64,000 bases of DNA from Tieghemostelium lacteum. Lineage: Eukaryota; Evosea; Eumycetozoa; Dictyosteliales; Raperosteliaceae. This document shows positions 32,001-42,590 of this stretch, in pieces. Location of the stretch: positions 62,001-126,000 of the forward strand of contig LODT01000004.1 of the NCBI GenBank assembly GCA_001606155.1, given 5' to 3'. Every line of letters begins with the position of its first letter. Positions within the stretch are counted from its first letter, which is position 1. The position numbers and the translations under genes were made by a program. Below the pieces are notes generated by a model. That model ran no database searches, was not told the DNA's origin, and saw only the letters and a program-made list of their open reading frames with translations.

Positions 32001-35000
32001 ACTTCTAGAATATAATTGTGCTGGTGTTCTTCCATTGGTAGAATAATTAAATCATAGTTTACAGGATTAAGATGTTCTTTTTCAATATCAAATTGATCAA
32101 TGCCCGAGGATAACATTGTTCTTGTTTTGATTGTAATGTTGGGTAATTGAGGTTTATATTGGAGATCTTTGTTGTGAATAGGAGGTATCAAACTAGTGAA
32201 TTCAATCTCTATATTATTATGATTTGGGTGAGTTCTAATTGTTGATTCAATTGTTGAGACTATCTGTTGAATAGATGATGGATGTTGGTTGTTGTTATTA
32301 AAATAGAGAATTTTAATAACATGTTTAGATATTGATGTGATAGGGAGATTGTTGAATAATTGATTTACGCTAGATTGGATTATTGAACTATTGTGGTTTA
32401 TATGGTGTGTTGGTGAAGAAAGAATTGATTCTTTAGGTTGCCAATAGGCTTTGAATAGTTTGTTGGTTGGATATTTAATTTTGAAATTATTGAAATTACT
32501 GATTTTAACTCGGATTAGGGATGCTACTTGTACTTGCATCTTTATGAGTATTTTACCATTGGCTGGGTTGATTACATACACTGAACTATTGGTTTTATCA
32601 GCAACTTGATCATGTGATTTACCATGTGTATAGAGGGTAGTTGGATGATCAGATGTAATGTTTGATGGAAAGTATTGAAGATTCTTAACACTTTCAAATA
32701 CAATATCTTGTGGTGGTTCGAGTAGAGATAATCCACCGTGGATTGAAGAGTCTAGAGTTGCAGCATTGAAATAGTAATCGTCATGAGTATTAGTTGCACT
32801 TACTGTTGCAAAATAAGAATCTTTACTTAATGAAATTGATTGAACTTTTTGGAATGATGGTCCATAAGGTAACCCAATCTGCGCAAGTCTTTCATAAACG
32901 TCCTTCTTTTTGATAGTTGTGAATGAGCATTCTTGTTGAATTTTAGAGATATCAAATTGGGTTGGAGTGTAATCTTGTGGACGCAATCCAAATCTACCAT
33001 GACTTGAACGAATCCAGGTTTCACTGTTAGAATATCTATAATAGAAATCAATTCTGAATTCATTCTTTGTCATTGTTGATTGAATTGATGTTTGAAGAAT
33101 AACTGGAATATCTTCGGAGATTTTGATTGGTTTTTCAAATGAGAGATTATAGATTATCAAATCTTGTCTTGGATATTGTTTCAGAATAATATCAATGTAT
33201 CCACATCCTGGGAATAGATATTGACCTCTTGAAACATGACCTTTTAAAAAATGAAATGTTGGTTTTTTCAAATCAATTACAACTTCAAATATTAGATTTC
33301 CTGTTGATCTCTGCTGTCCCATTAGACTTCTAGGTGGAATCAAGTGTTTCTTTACAACTGCTGGTGCATGCCAAAATTCTTTTGAATCCCATTGATATTT
33401 GGGAATCCAATCAACTCTATCTTTATATTCATTTGATTGATGTTGACCAAATAGAGCAGAATTGAATTCCAATTGAATTCCATTACAATACAATTGTGAG
33501 AGTGTTGATTGAATGTTATCAATATCATGTACCTTTTTACTGAGTGTTGGTAAACAAATAACTTTAGAGTTGCTGTTGTTGTTGGATTGTATTGATTTTG
33601 GAATATAAAATGAAAGAGTTGGATGTGGTGATATTTCAATGAAAATTGTTGATTTTTCAATATTATTTTCATTGTTGTTGTTTTGTTGTTGAAGGAATTT
33701 TGAGATATTAAGAATTGATTCATTGAATTTGACAGGTTCTCTCAGATTTTGAAAGATAAATTCTGAATTATAGAATGATTCACCACAAACTTGATCTCCT
33801 GTGACTGTTGAAAAGAATGGAATCACTGGATTTTGTGATGAAGGAAGATCTGAAAGAATTGATATCATTTCATCTCGAATAGACTCTTGTTTAGATGAAT
33901 GGAATGAACATGGTGTTCCTAACATTGTGGCGAATATTCCATCTTCTTGAAGTTGATCTTGAATAATTCTCAATGATTTTTCAGATCCTGTAACAACAAT
34001 TGAATCTGGTGAATTGAAACATGCAATTTCAATATCATCATTCAATTCATCATTGTCATGATTTTTATGTTGTTGTTTGAATTCATTGTATTTTTCAATT
34101 CCAATTCCAATTGAAAGCATTCTTCCACTTCCAATTGTTTTCTGTTGACATCTTGATCTGTGATAAACAATCTTAACTGCACTTGAGAGTGAAATGATAT
34201 TCGAACAAAGTGCTGATGTTAATTCTCCGAAACTGTAATTTGAGTAAAATGAATATTAGAATTATAAAGATAATGAAAATAAAAGTAAATATTAAACATA
34301 CCTGTGACCAACAACAGCATCAGGTTGAATTCCCCAACTTTTGAGGTATTCAATCAATGCATATTGAATCAAGAATAAACTTGGTTGTGCGAGAATTGGT
34401 TGATGAATTAATTGATCTTTATCTTGATCGGAAAGTGATCTCAATTGTTGAAGAATTGAATATCCAAAGTATTCTTGAAGCATTGAATCACATTTATCAA
34501 TTGATTCTTTGAATACAGTGTTGTTGTTGTAAAGTTGTTCACCCATTCCTTTCCATTGTGGTCCTTGTCCACAGAATACAAATACAATTGATGGTCTGAT
34601 TCCATCAAATGATGTTGATTGGTTGGAAGTGAGATTTCTTTTGTTTTTGAAATCATTCCAATCTTTACAAGTCATCATCATTCTGTGTTTGAGTTGATCA
34701 TCTTTTGATTGGCATTGATATTGAACAAAATCAATGAATCTTTGTTGTTTCATTTCATCAGAATCATTTTGATTTTCAATGATATCAACAATTGATTGAT
34801 GATATTTATCAAATGAAACTTGTGAATTTACTGAAAATGGAATCAAATACTCTTTTGACTGAGAAGGTGATGCGTTGTCAATAGTAAGTGGAGTGTTTCT
34901 ATTTTGTTTATTCTGATCAATGAATTCTTGAAAAATCATACAACAATTTGATCCTTTCAATCCAAAACTATTGATTCCCATGATAATTCCTTTATCATTG

Positions 35001-36226
35001 TGATAAGGTGTGATATCCATTGATTGAGTTACAACATTGATATTCCATCCTTCAAAATCAATTTTAGGATTAGGTGTGTGAAAATTGGTGTTTGGAGCTA
35101 ATTTTCTATGTTTTAACATCATTGCAACTTTAATGAGTGATGCAACTCCTGCAGTTGATTCAGTGTGTCCAATGTTAGATTTGAGACTTCCAATGTATAA
35201 TGGTTTATCTTTAGAGTGATTATCTTTGAAAACCATTGAAAGTGCTTCAACTTCAATTGGATCACCAACTGGAGTACTGGTTCCATGTGCTTCAAAGAAT
35301 TGAATATCACCAGCTGAAACACCACTTAATTTGATGGTTTGTGAAATATTCTCAAATTGAGATATTTTTGATGGTTGATTGGCGAAATTTTTGTGATTTT
35401 GACCATCAGAATTCGATCTTGATCCTTTAATGATACAATAGATTCTATCTTGATCTTCAATTGCTTGAGATAGTTTCTTTAGAATGACTAATCCAGCACC
35501 TTCACCACGAACATATCCATCTGCATCAGCATCAAATGTTCTTGAAATTCCTGATTTTCCAAGTAATCCAAGTTTTGTAAAACCAATTGAAACAGCAGGA
35601 TCTAAAATTGCATTAACACCTCCACAAACTGAAATTTGAGATTGTCCAGTGATAATTGATTGACAACCGAGATGAATTGCATTCAATGATGATGAGCATG
35701 CGGTATCTAATGAAATTGAAGGACCTCTGAAATCATATTGAAACGATAAAGAGTTAGATAGAGATGAGAGACTAGCTATCTTTCCACTATAGTTTGTTAA
35801 AGTATCATCATCAAGTCCAACATAATCTTGATTCATTGAACCGATGAATACAGAAGTATCAGAACCTTTCAATTCAGATGCTTTGATATGAGCATCTTCT
35901 AATGCTTCCCAAAGTACCATCAAAAGAAGTCTTTCTTGTGGATCCTTCATCAACGAATCCTTTGAAGAAACACCAAAAAACATTGAATCAAAGTTCTTCC
36001 AATGGCTCATATCAATCAAACCAGCTCTTGGACCATTTATAACACCTTGTTCATTGAATGATTTTGACCATCTTTCATTTGGAATCTCAACAATTCCATC
36101 ATATGGTTTTTGTTGATTTTGAAGATTATTCCAAAATTCTAAAGGTGAATTTGAGTTTCCAGGTAATCTACAACCAATACCTATAATAGCAATATCATTA
36201 TTATTATTATCTTTATTTTCTACCAT
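29087..36226 (-). CDS. Type I reducing polyketide synthase, copy 2
   Basis: Intact iterative HR-PKS of 2356 aa. Exon 1 is 36226-34302, the intron 34301-34233 (69 nt), exon 2 34232-29087. Start MVENKDNNNND at 36226 is preceded by AAAAA. Order: KS (DTACSSS, EAHGTST, NIGHTES), AT (GHS Ser642, whose codon AG|T is split by the intron), DH (GHVSRGQYLFPG, His about 974; LDSSIHG), a methyltransferase-like region lacking a SAM glycine loop (about 1275-1400), ER (about 1650-1955; HSASGGVG intact), KR (about 2000-2185; TGQSG, CPYTSSN) and ACP (YGIDS, Ser about 2315). No release domain. The product should be a reduced acyl chain left on the ACP unless released in trans. It is a close paralog of copy 1, with near-identical stretches in KS, AT and KR. 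Confidence 0.95.
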
Positions 36227-36676
36227 TTTTATTTTTAATGCATAATAAATGTGAAAATGACAAGAGTATTTATACACTTTCCAAAATCTAATTCTAACTA
36301 TTTATTTTGTTGTTGTTATTCTAGATTATCAAAATATAAAATAAAAATACTCATATGATTTATAGATAGAATTACATCATCTGTATAAAAATCTACTTAA
36401 ATCTAAAAAACAAAAAAATTTATTCGTACACTTTTTTGAAGTTTAAAGACGAATGAATATTAAGAATATCTAAATATTTATATCGTATATTTATAGATTT
36501 AAAAATTGAAATAAAATATGAAAGTAAAAAAATGTAAATAGATTCTTTCAGAATTTAAATTCAATGGATAATTTTAAAAGAGATATTTCAAATTTTATGT
36601 AATATATAATAATTATTAATATTTTTTTTAATTTTATATATTTTAAATTTATATATATGTATTTTTAAAATATACA
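36227..36676. promoter_or_regulatory. Shared divergent promoter, type I PKS 2 / SDR
   Basis: 450 bases between opposed starts, very A+T-rich, with a T-run at 36620-36629 before the SDR start. No ORF seen. The arrangement parallels the PKS 1 / type III A pair and suggests coordinated control. Confidence 0.4.
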
Positions 36677-37537
36677 ATGTCAAACAGAGTAGCATTAATT
36701 ACAGGATGTTCAAGTGGTATAGGTCGTGATATAGCCAGAGCATTGTTTAACTATAAATATGAAAACATTGTAGTTTATGCATCTGCTAGAAATCTAAATA
36801 GTATTGAGTTCCTGAAAGCTGAAGGAATGAATATAGTCCAACTGGATGTAACTGACCTACAATCTATAAAAGATGCCATAAAGACTATTGTTGACAAGGA
36901 AGGAAAGCTAGATATTCTAGTTAACAATGCAGGCATGACTTACTTCAGTCCAGCTATTGAACTTAAACATGAGGAAACTAAAAAGATTATGGACACCAAT
37001 TTCATAGGTCTTGTAGATACCACTATTGAAGCATGTAAATACATGATACCTAGAAAAACCGGTCTAATTATAAACATTGGTAGTGTTTTAGGTCTAATCA
37101 GCACACCTTACACTGGTGCCTATTGTGCTAGTAAAGCTGCTATTCGTGCATGGTCTGATAGTTTGAGAATGGAATTGGACCCTTTTAACATTAAAGTGTC
37201 TATAGTAATGCCAGGGGCTATAAAATCAGAGATTGCCAATAATGCACAAGACACACTTCAAAAAACTCTGGCACAGACTCTCTATGAACCTATTAAAAAT
37301 TTTATTATAATGCGTTCTGAGGAATCTCAAAAAAATGGTTTACCAAGTGAGGCATTTGCAGACTATGTTGTAAAGAAATGTCTGTCTTCTAGGCCCCCAA
37401 AAAAACTATTATATGGTCCATTGTCGTCCCTCTTTGGACTTGTTCAATTCCTTCCAACTATACTCATTGATTTTGTTCTCAAAAAGAAATTTGGTCTTTT
37501 ATATTTTAGAAATTATCTGAATAGTAATTCAAATTAA
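36677..37537 (+). CDS. Short-chain dehydrogenase/reductase (classical SDR)
   Basis: A 286-aa intronless SDR. The N-terminal Rossmann motif TGCSSGIG (about 9-16), the Asp of QLDVTD, NNAG (about 84-87), the catalytic Ser in IGSVLG and YCASK (Tyr/Lys of the active site) are all present, so the enzyme looks active. Lack of an acidic residue at the end of the second strand (SARN) suggests NADPH. The C-terminus has a hydrophobic segment (LFGLVQFLPTILIDFVL) that may attach it to membrane, as in the acyl-dihydroxyacetone-phosphate reductase / Ayr1-like and retinol-dehydrogenase-like groups. Substrate is unknown. Its head-to-head position with PKS 2 makes a polyketide-tailoring ketoreductase role plausible, but a lipid role is equally possible. 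Confidence 0.85.
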   Translation: MSNRVALITGCSSGIGRDIARALFNYKYENIVVYASARNLNSIEFLKAEGMNIVQLDVTDLQSIKDAIKTIVDKEGKLDILVNNAGMTYFSPAIELKHEETKKIMDTNFIGLVDTTIEACKYMIPRKTGLIINIGSVLGLISTPYTGAYCASKAAIRAWSDSLRMELDPFNIKVSIVMPGAIKSEIANNAQDTLQKTLAQTLYEPIKNFIIMRSEESQKNGLPSEAFADYVVKKCLSSRPPKKLLYGPLSSLFGLVQFLPTILIDFVLKKKFGLLYFRNYLNSNSN

Positions 37538-37660
37538 ATATTAACTATTTTTTTGACTCAAAAGTCAATTAAAAAAATGACTGTTAAAATTAAATTGGTG
37601 AATTATTATTATTATTATTATGTACATTTTATTATAATATTATGAAGTGTGTTATTCGTG

Positions 37661-38749
37661 TTAGGTTGGTGGATTTACAAATTGTTTTAATTTTAAATTC
37701 AAACTTAGGGTCTTTAGTTTAGAGTTACTATTAGAATTATTACTAGCATTGGTGTTAGTTGGTGAAGTTGTTGGACTAGTATTATTACTATTACTAGGAG
37801 GTGGAGGTGTATATGGACTATATCTAACATTGGAACTACTGCTATTACTACCTGGTGACTTTGAAGGTGAAATTCTAACTGGTACTAACCCTGTATTTTG
37901 ATGAGTATCCGGAGGAGATGGGGTATTCGGTGTATTCTGGAAATCTTGTGTGTCCACAAATACCTGTTGATCAATTACTATATCATTAGAAACTATATTT
38001 ACATTAACTTGCTGTTGAAGTGGTTGAGGTTGATTTGGAATATTAGGAAGAGGATGAAGAGGGATAGGAGGTGGCATGATAGCCTTCTGTTGCTGTTTAG
38101 TCAGTTTTTTAATACCGTCGCTGTAGGTATCCGATTGATATGAAGATGAACTTAAACCTGATCCCAAAGCATACCCAAACATTGATAATGTACGCTTCAG
38201 ACAATCAATGATTGCAGATTTCTTGGCATTGCCATGTATATGTAATCTATCGTGCAATGCTGTTTTGCCACCACCGTGATTAAACACACCTGCCCCAACA
38301 TTCTCTTTGTAGGTGCCATCTTGCAGTGTGACTCTACCTGTTGCTGTATAACTGACTTTTAATGCTCCGTAATTGTCACTGTCGTTAATGTCTAATGTCA
38401 GTTTAAGTATTTGAAATGACCATCCACCAACACCAAATATATTATTTGCTAAAGTTACATATTCTTCACCTTTTAGGTATCCAACAATATCTAAATTTGC
38501 ATATTTTCATAGAATGTGTGTTAATATTTTGTTTTTATTGAAATTAATGGTGTTTATAGTAATTGTATTATTTAAATACTAACCATTTCCTGCAACTACT
38601 CTCGATTGTAATTTATTTTCTTGAATTGGCTGTTTTAAAAGTTGTTGAATTCTATCAACCTCGTTTGGAGTAAATGACCTATTTCCAAATCCAATTAATT
38701 TGACATTTCTATTATGTGAATAAACAATTTCCTCTTTATATTCTTCCAT
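37661..38749 (-). CDS. rad52: DNA repair protein RAD52
   Basis: Single-strand annealing and recombination mediator, 331 aa. Exon 1 is 38749-38584, the intron 38583-38491 (GTTAGT...TTTAG), exon 2 38490-37661. The Rad52/22 DNA-binding core is clear: FGNRSFTPNEVDRIQQLLKQ, YLKGEEYVTLANNIFGVGGW, RVTLQDGTYKENVGAGV and AKKSAIIDCLKRTLSMFGYALGSGL. The segment FNHGGGKTALHDRLHIHGN replaces the family's shorter SEGLKSKALSLEKARKE stretch. The C-terminal third is Pro/Gln/Asn/Ser low complexity and should hold any Rad51/RPA contact, which I cannot identify. The first true ATG is at 38749; the in-frame codon upstream at 38776 is TTG. Confidence 0.92.
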
Positions 38750-39166
38750 ATTTAAATTTGAAACTTTTGATATCAATCTTCATAATAAATAGCTATGCAA
38801 AAATAACAAAATAAAAAAATTAAAAAATTTTATTTCTTAGAATTAAAATTGATATTAAAAGTTTTTACATTGAATTGGGAAATCATATATTTTTGCATAT
38901 ATATAAAAGATAAAAATCTTTATTTCATTACATCATATTCTCAAATATCAAAGATATATATCAAATTATTAATATTTTTATAAAAATTTAATTTTTTTTA
39001 TTTTTTTTTTTCAACCTAAACATTGGAGTTTATATCATATATACAACAATATATCTCAAAGTGTACTCAAGTATACACAAACATAGACTAATTGGATAAG
39101 TTACAAAAAATTAATAGTACCTTAGTTTTGTGGATCTTAAGTCTACTGAATATATTTTGGAATAGA
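38750..39166. other. Divergent intergenic region, rad52 / vps20
   Basis: 417 bases between opposed starts, A+T-rich with T/A-runs (38991-39012). A higher-complexity 80-base stretch before the VPS20 ATG (about 39080-39166) is open in frame with it but has no ATG, so it is taken as 5' UTR. Confidence 0.45.
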
Positions 39167-39929
39167 ATGGGTATATTGTATTCATGTGCAGGCGGTGGAA
39201 GAAAGGATAACTCCTCAAAGATCAATGCTAGGGATAAAGCCGTACTAGATCTAAAGACACAGAGAGATAAACTAAAACAGATGCAAACTCAGATCAATAA
39301 GGTAATTGAAAGAGAGATTGCAATTGCGAAGGAGTGTTCAAGAGCTGGAAAGAAGAAACAAGCAATACTGGCACTAAAGAAAAAGAAGTATCAAGAGAAA
39401 CTTTTGGATGACTCTTTTAAGAATCTTTCGAATATTGAAGAGTTGATTACAAATATTGAGGAAGCTGAGGTACAAGTTAAGATTTTAGAGTGTCTAAAGA
39501 ATGGAAATTCAGCATTAAAAGAGATTCAAAAGGAGATGACTTTGGAGAAAGTAGAGGATATAATGGCAGAGACTCAAGAAGCTATTCAGTATCAACAAGA
39601 TATACAAGATGCACTCAATGGTAAATTCACTGCCGAGGAGGAAGATGACCTTCTTGCTGAATTGGATGAGATGGAAAAGGAAATTCTTGAAAAAGATTTC
39701 CCAAAGGTTCCTGATAATCAATTGAAAATCAATGTACCTATTGATCATATACTAGAATCAGAAGGTAAATTAAGTACGCGCCTATTTTATTATTTGATTG
39801 GATACTTTTTTTTTTGTTAAATAATTGAAAAAACTAATCAATATCTTTTATTATTATAAATATATAGCTGAAAAATTAAAAGAAAAACGACCTGAAAAAG
39901 AAGAACCACAAGCAGAATTGGCAATTTAA
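39167..39929 (+). CDS. vps20: ESCRT-III subunit VPS20/CHMP6
   Basis: A 219-aa Snf7-family protein. Exon 1 is 39167-39764, the intron 39765-39867 (GTAAAT...TATAG), exon 2 39868-39929. Start MGILYSC gives an N-terminal Gly for myristoylation and a Cys for possible palmitoylation, as in VPS20. The block DKAVLDLKTQRDKLKQMQTQINKVIERE is the diagnostic basic helix 1 of VPS20/CHMP6 (compare DKAILQLKQQRDKLRQYQKR in animals). Long coiled-coil helices follow, then an acidic tail (EEEDDLLAELDEMEKEI) typical of MIM-bearing ESCRT-III proteins. Role: bridging ESCRT-II to SNF7 on endosomes. Upstream in-frame codons lack an ATG. Confidence 0.9.
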
Positions 39930-40368
39930 ATATTTATCATCTTTTACCAAAATATAACTGGTGTGAATTATTATATTTCACATAATATAATTCAAATTTT
40001 TTTATATAGATTTTAAAGGTATTTTACACCATTATTTGTTATATATGTGAATATAAATATTGACAATAAGAGAAAAAAATAAAAATCTATATTGTACAAT
40101 TAAAATATAAATGAAAATGAATTATATATCTTCTGAATTCTAATAAAAATCAAACTTTCCCTCTTTTTAAGAAAAAAAATATAAGAAAAAAAGTTTAGTT
40201 TTTTTTAATTTATTTTTTTTTTTACAATAATAGCTGACCAAAACTGCATTTAGTGCACACAATTTCTCAAGCTTATTTTTAAAATAGCCTTTAATTTTGG
40301 TTTTTCGATTTGATTTTACCCCTGTATTAGTAAATTACTTTCTATAGCTTAATCAGTAGAAGAAGATC
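39930..40368. other. A+T-rich intergenic region
   Basis: 439 bases between VPS20 and the CUE-repeat gene, with poly-A/T runs (40170-40220) marking a 3' flank and the next promoter. No ORF or RNA gene seen. Confidence 0.5.
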
Positions 40369-42159
40369 ATGATAAATCCAAATGAAATGGAACAACAAGA
40401 AGAACAACAGCAACAACAACAGTCAACTACAACAGAAGATAAGAAAGATAATGATATGAGTGATAGTGTAGTGAATTCAAGTAGTGGTAATGCCGATAGT
40501 GGTTTGACATTTCCAACATTACCATCTGGCGGAGGTGCACCATTTAAGATGGCAATGAGTGGTATATCATTTCCATCTATACCTACTAAACCAGGGTCTA
40601 CTGCATCTACTTCACCTACTAGTAATACGGTATTTACTAGTGGAAATGGTACTGCTCCTACCCGTTTTAATCCATATGTTGGCGCAAATAATACCACACA
40701 TTTATCATTCAAGGAGAGATTTGATATCGTAGAGGTTGTAGTCAGTATGTTCCCTCTGCTGAAGGATGATTCTATGGTGTATACTCTGTTGAACAAGAGT
40801 AATTGGGTAGTGGAACAGTGTATAAATGATTTACAAAAGAGACATGATATGCTGGAGAGAAAACAAAAGAACAAGGATGAAATGATAAAGAATCTACTTC
40901 CGTCATCAATGAAAGATGATGATAGTGGTGATAAAGACTATGAATTTGAAGATGAAGAAGACCTCATTGAAGAACTGAATGAAGACATTGAAGACGAAGT
41001 AGATGAAGATGAACTTTTGGATAGTTCAATAGAGGATAACCCTAAACTCACAATGAAACCTTCAACTCTAAATACAAGCGAAGATTCCTCAATGATGACT
41101 GATATCAGCAGTCATCCTACTCAACCCACTACCAAACCTATAAAAATGGGCTTTGGTAGTGTAGATATGACCCTGTCACCAGGTCAGGGGGGTAACAGTG
41201 CGTTATCATTCTCTAGGTATCCAAAATTGAAGGAAGATATTCAGACACTACGTGATATCTTTGGAACCACTTACCACGATTTCGAATTAAAATCATTTTA
41301 TATAGCTTGTGGAGGTAATCTAGAGGTTGTCATTGACCAATTGGTTAATGATCAAATTAGAAATTCTGCAAATATCAAAGGTGTTGCTAATAATGGTGCT
41401 GGTTTGGTTTCAAATGTTAATGGAAACACTGTTACCGAGCAGCCTGTCAGTGAGCCTAGAAAACCAATTACTGAGAGACTGTCAGAGGAGGAGAAACGAA
41501 CTATACAACTTCAACTCATTGAGGAACAAGAGAAATTGGAAAAGAAGTTCTCAGACAAGAAGAAGAATGACACTAAAAACCATCCAACAAAGAAGACGTT
41601 TACCCAACCAGAGATTGTTAAGGAACTTAAAGATCTCTTTGGGTCCACTGTAGACGAAGGTGTCATTGAATGGGTAGCCTATAGATGTGATTATGATTTG
41701 GGTAGTTCAGTAACACAACTTGTCGATCTGAAACACAATAGTCTATTGAAAAAGGGTAGTTTGGAACCACCAAAAGTTGATCAAGCCACTCAAATGAATA
41801 TTCAAAAGAACCTTGATGTGCTGGGTAAACAAAACCTTGCTAGTGTAGGTATTAATATTGATAATTTTGCAGAGGAAATGAGTAAGAAACTTCAAGCCAA
41901 CGATAGTACAGATTCACTTAAACCTATCCCAACCAATAATAATAATAATTTATTTTTTAACAATCCAAATAACAATACAACCACAACAACTACAACTACA
42001 ACTTCAACTTTAACCAATTTCAATATGAATCCACTATCACCACTGCAATCACCTACTAATTTACCCTCAAACACTGTAAAAAATACATCTTCACCTCCAA
42101 CCATTTCATTTCCATCCTCTTTTTCATATAGCAGTAATAGCACTGATAAACCTAAATAA
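40369..42159 (+). CDS. Protein with three CUE/UBA-like repeats
   Basis: A 596-aa intronless protein I cannot name. Three separate about 40-residue helical segments share a CUE-like pattern: VVSMFPLLKDDSMVYTLL with WVVEQCINDL (about 120-155), LRDIFGTTYHDFELKSFY with NLEVVIDQLV (about 290-325) and LKDLFGSTVDEGVIEWVA with DLGSSVTQLV (about 425-460). CUE domains bind ubiquitin through a conserved MFP and a late LL; the first repeat has MFP and the others have IFG or LFG. Between them lie acidic (EDEEDLIEELNEDIEDEVDE) and Asn/Thr/Ser-rich linkers. A coiled coil (EEEKRTIQLQLIEEQEKLEK) precedes repeat 3. It is likely a multivalent ubiquitin-binding adaptor, an inference from these repeats only. Confidence 0.65.
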   Translation: MINPNEMEQQEEQQQQQQSTTTEDKKDNDMSDSVVNSSSGNADSGLTFPTLPSGGGAPFKMAMSGISFPSIPTKPGSTASTSPTSNTVFTSGNGTAPTRFNPYVGANNTTHLSFKERFDIVEVVVSMFPLLKDDSMVYTLLNKSNWVVEQCINDLQKRHDMLERKQKNKDEMIKNLLPSSMKDDDSGDKDYEFEDEEDLIEELNEDIEDEVDEDELLDSSIEDNPKLTMKPSTLNTSEDSSMMTDISSHPTQPTTKPIKMGFGSVDMTLSPGQGGNSALSFSRYPKLKEDIQTLRDIFGTTYHDFELKSFYIACGGNLEVVIDQLVNDQIRNSANIKGVANNGAGLVSNVNGNTVTEQPVSEPRKPITERLSEEEKRTIQLQLIEEQEKLEKKFSDKKKNDTKNHPTKKTFTQPEIVKELKDLFGSTVDEGVIEWVAYRCDYDLGSSVTQLVDLKHNSLLKKGSLEPPKVDQATQMNIQKNLDVLGKQNLASVGINIDNFAEEMSKKLQANDSTDSLKPIPTNNNNNLFFNNPNNNTTTTTTTTTSTLTNFNMNPLSPLQSPTNLPSNTVKNTSSPPTISFPSSFSYSSNSTDKPK

Positions 42160-42590
42160 TAGAAACTATAATAATAACTACAATATACACACAGAATTTA
42201 AATAATAATATTTGAATGGATAAAAAAAAAAAAAAAATAGTTTATTAATAAATGGAAACATAAAAGAGAAAGAGTAGAATCTCTCTATTTCAATTCCCAT
42301 TATCAACTCATTCACCTAAAATACAATCACATCCCAACCCTCTAAACCCAGATTATAATAAATGAACAAATCACTTTAAATTTACAAAAGGAAATAATAT
42401 TTCAAAAATATACTTATAAATATATACACAAAAAAAAACAAAGACTTTTAATATTCTTATAATTTAATAGTAGGGGTTTTTAAATTGTTTTTTCTATTTA
42501 CAAATTTAATTATATATTATATTTTAATTTTTAGATTTAAAATTAGGTATTAAATCTAATTTATTGCATATTTGTAGATGCATCTACTGA
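42160..42590. other. Convergent 3' flanks
   Basis: 431 bases between two converging stop codons; A- and T-runs and ATAAA-type words fit two polyadenylation regions. A C-rich patch (42295-42350) has no recognised function. Confidence 0.5.
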
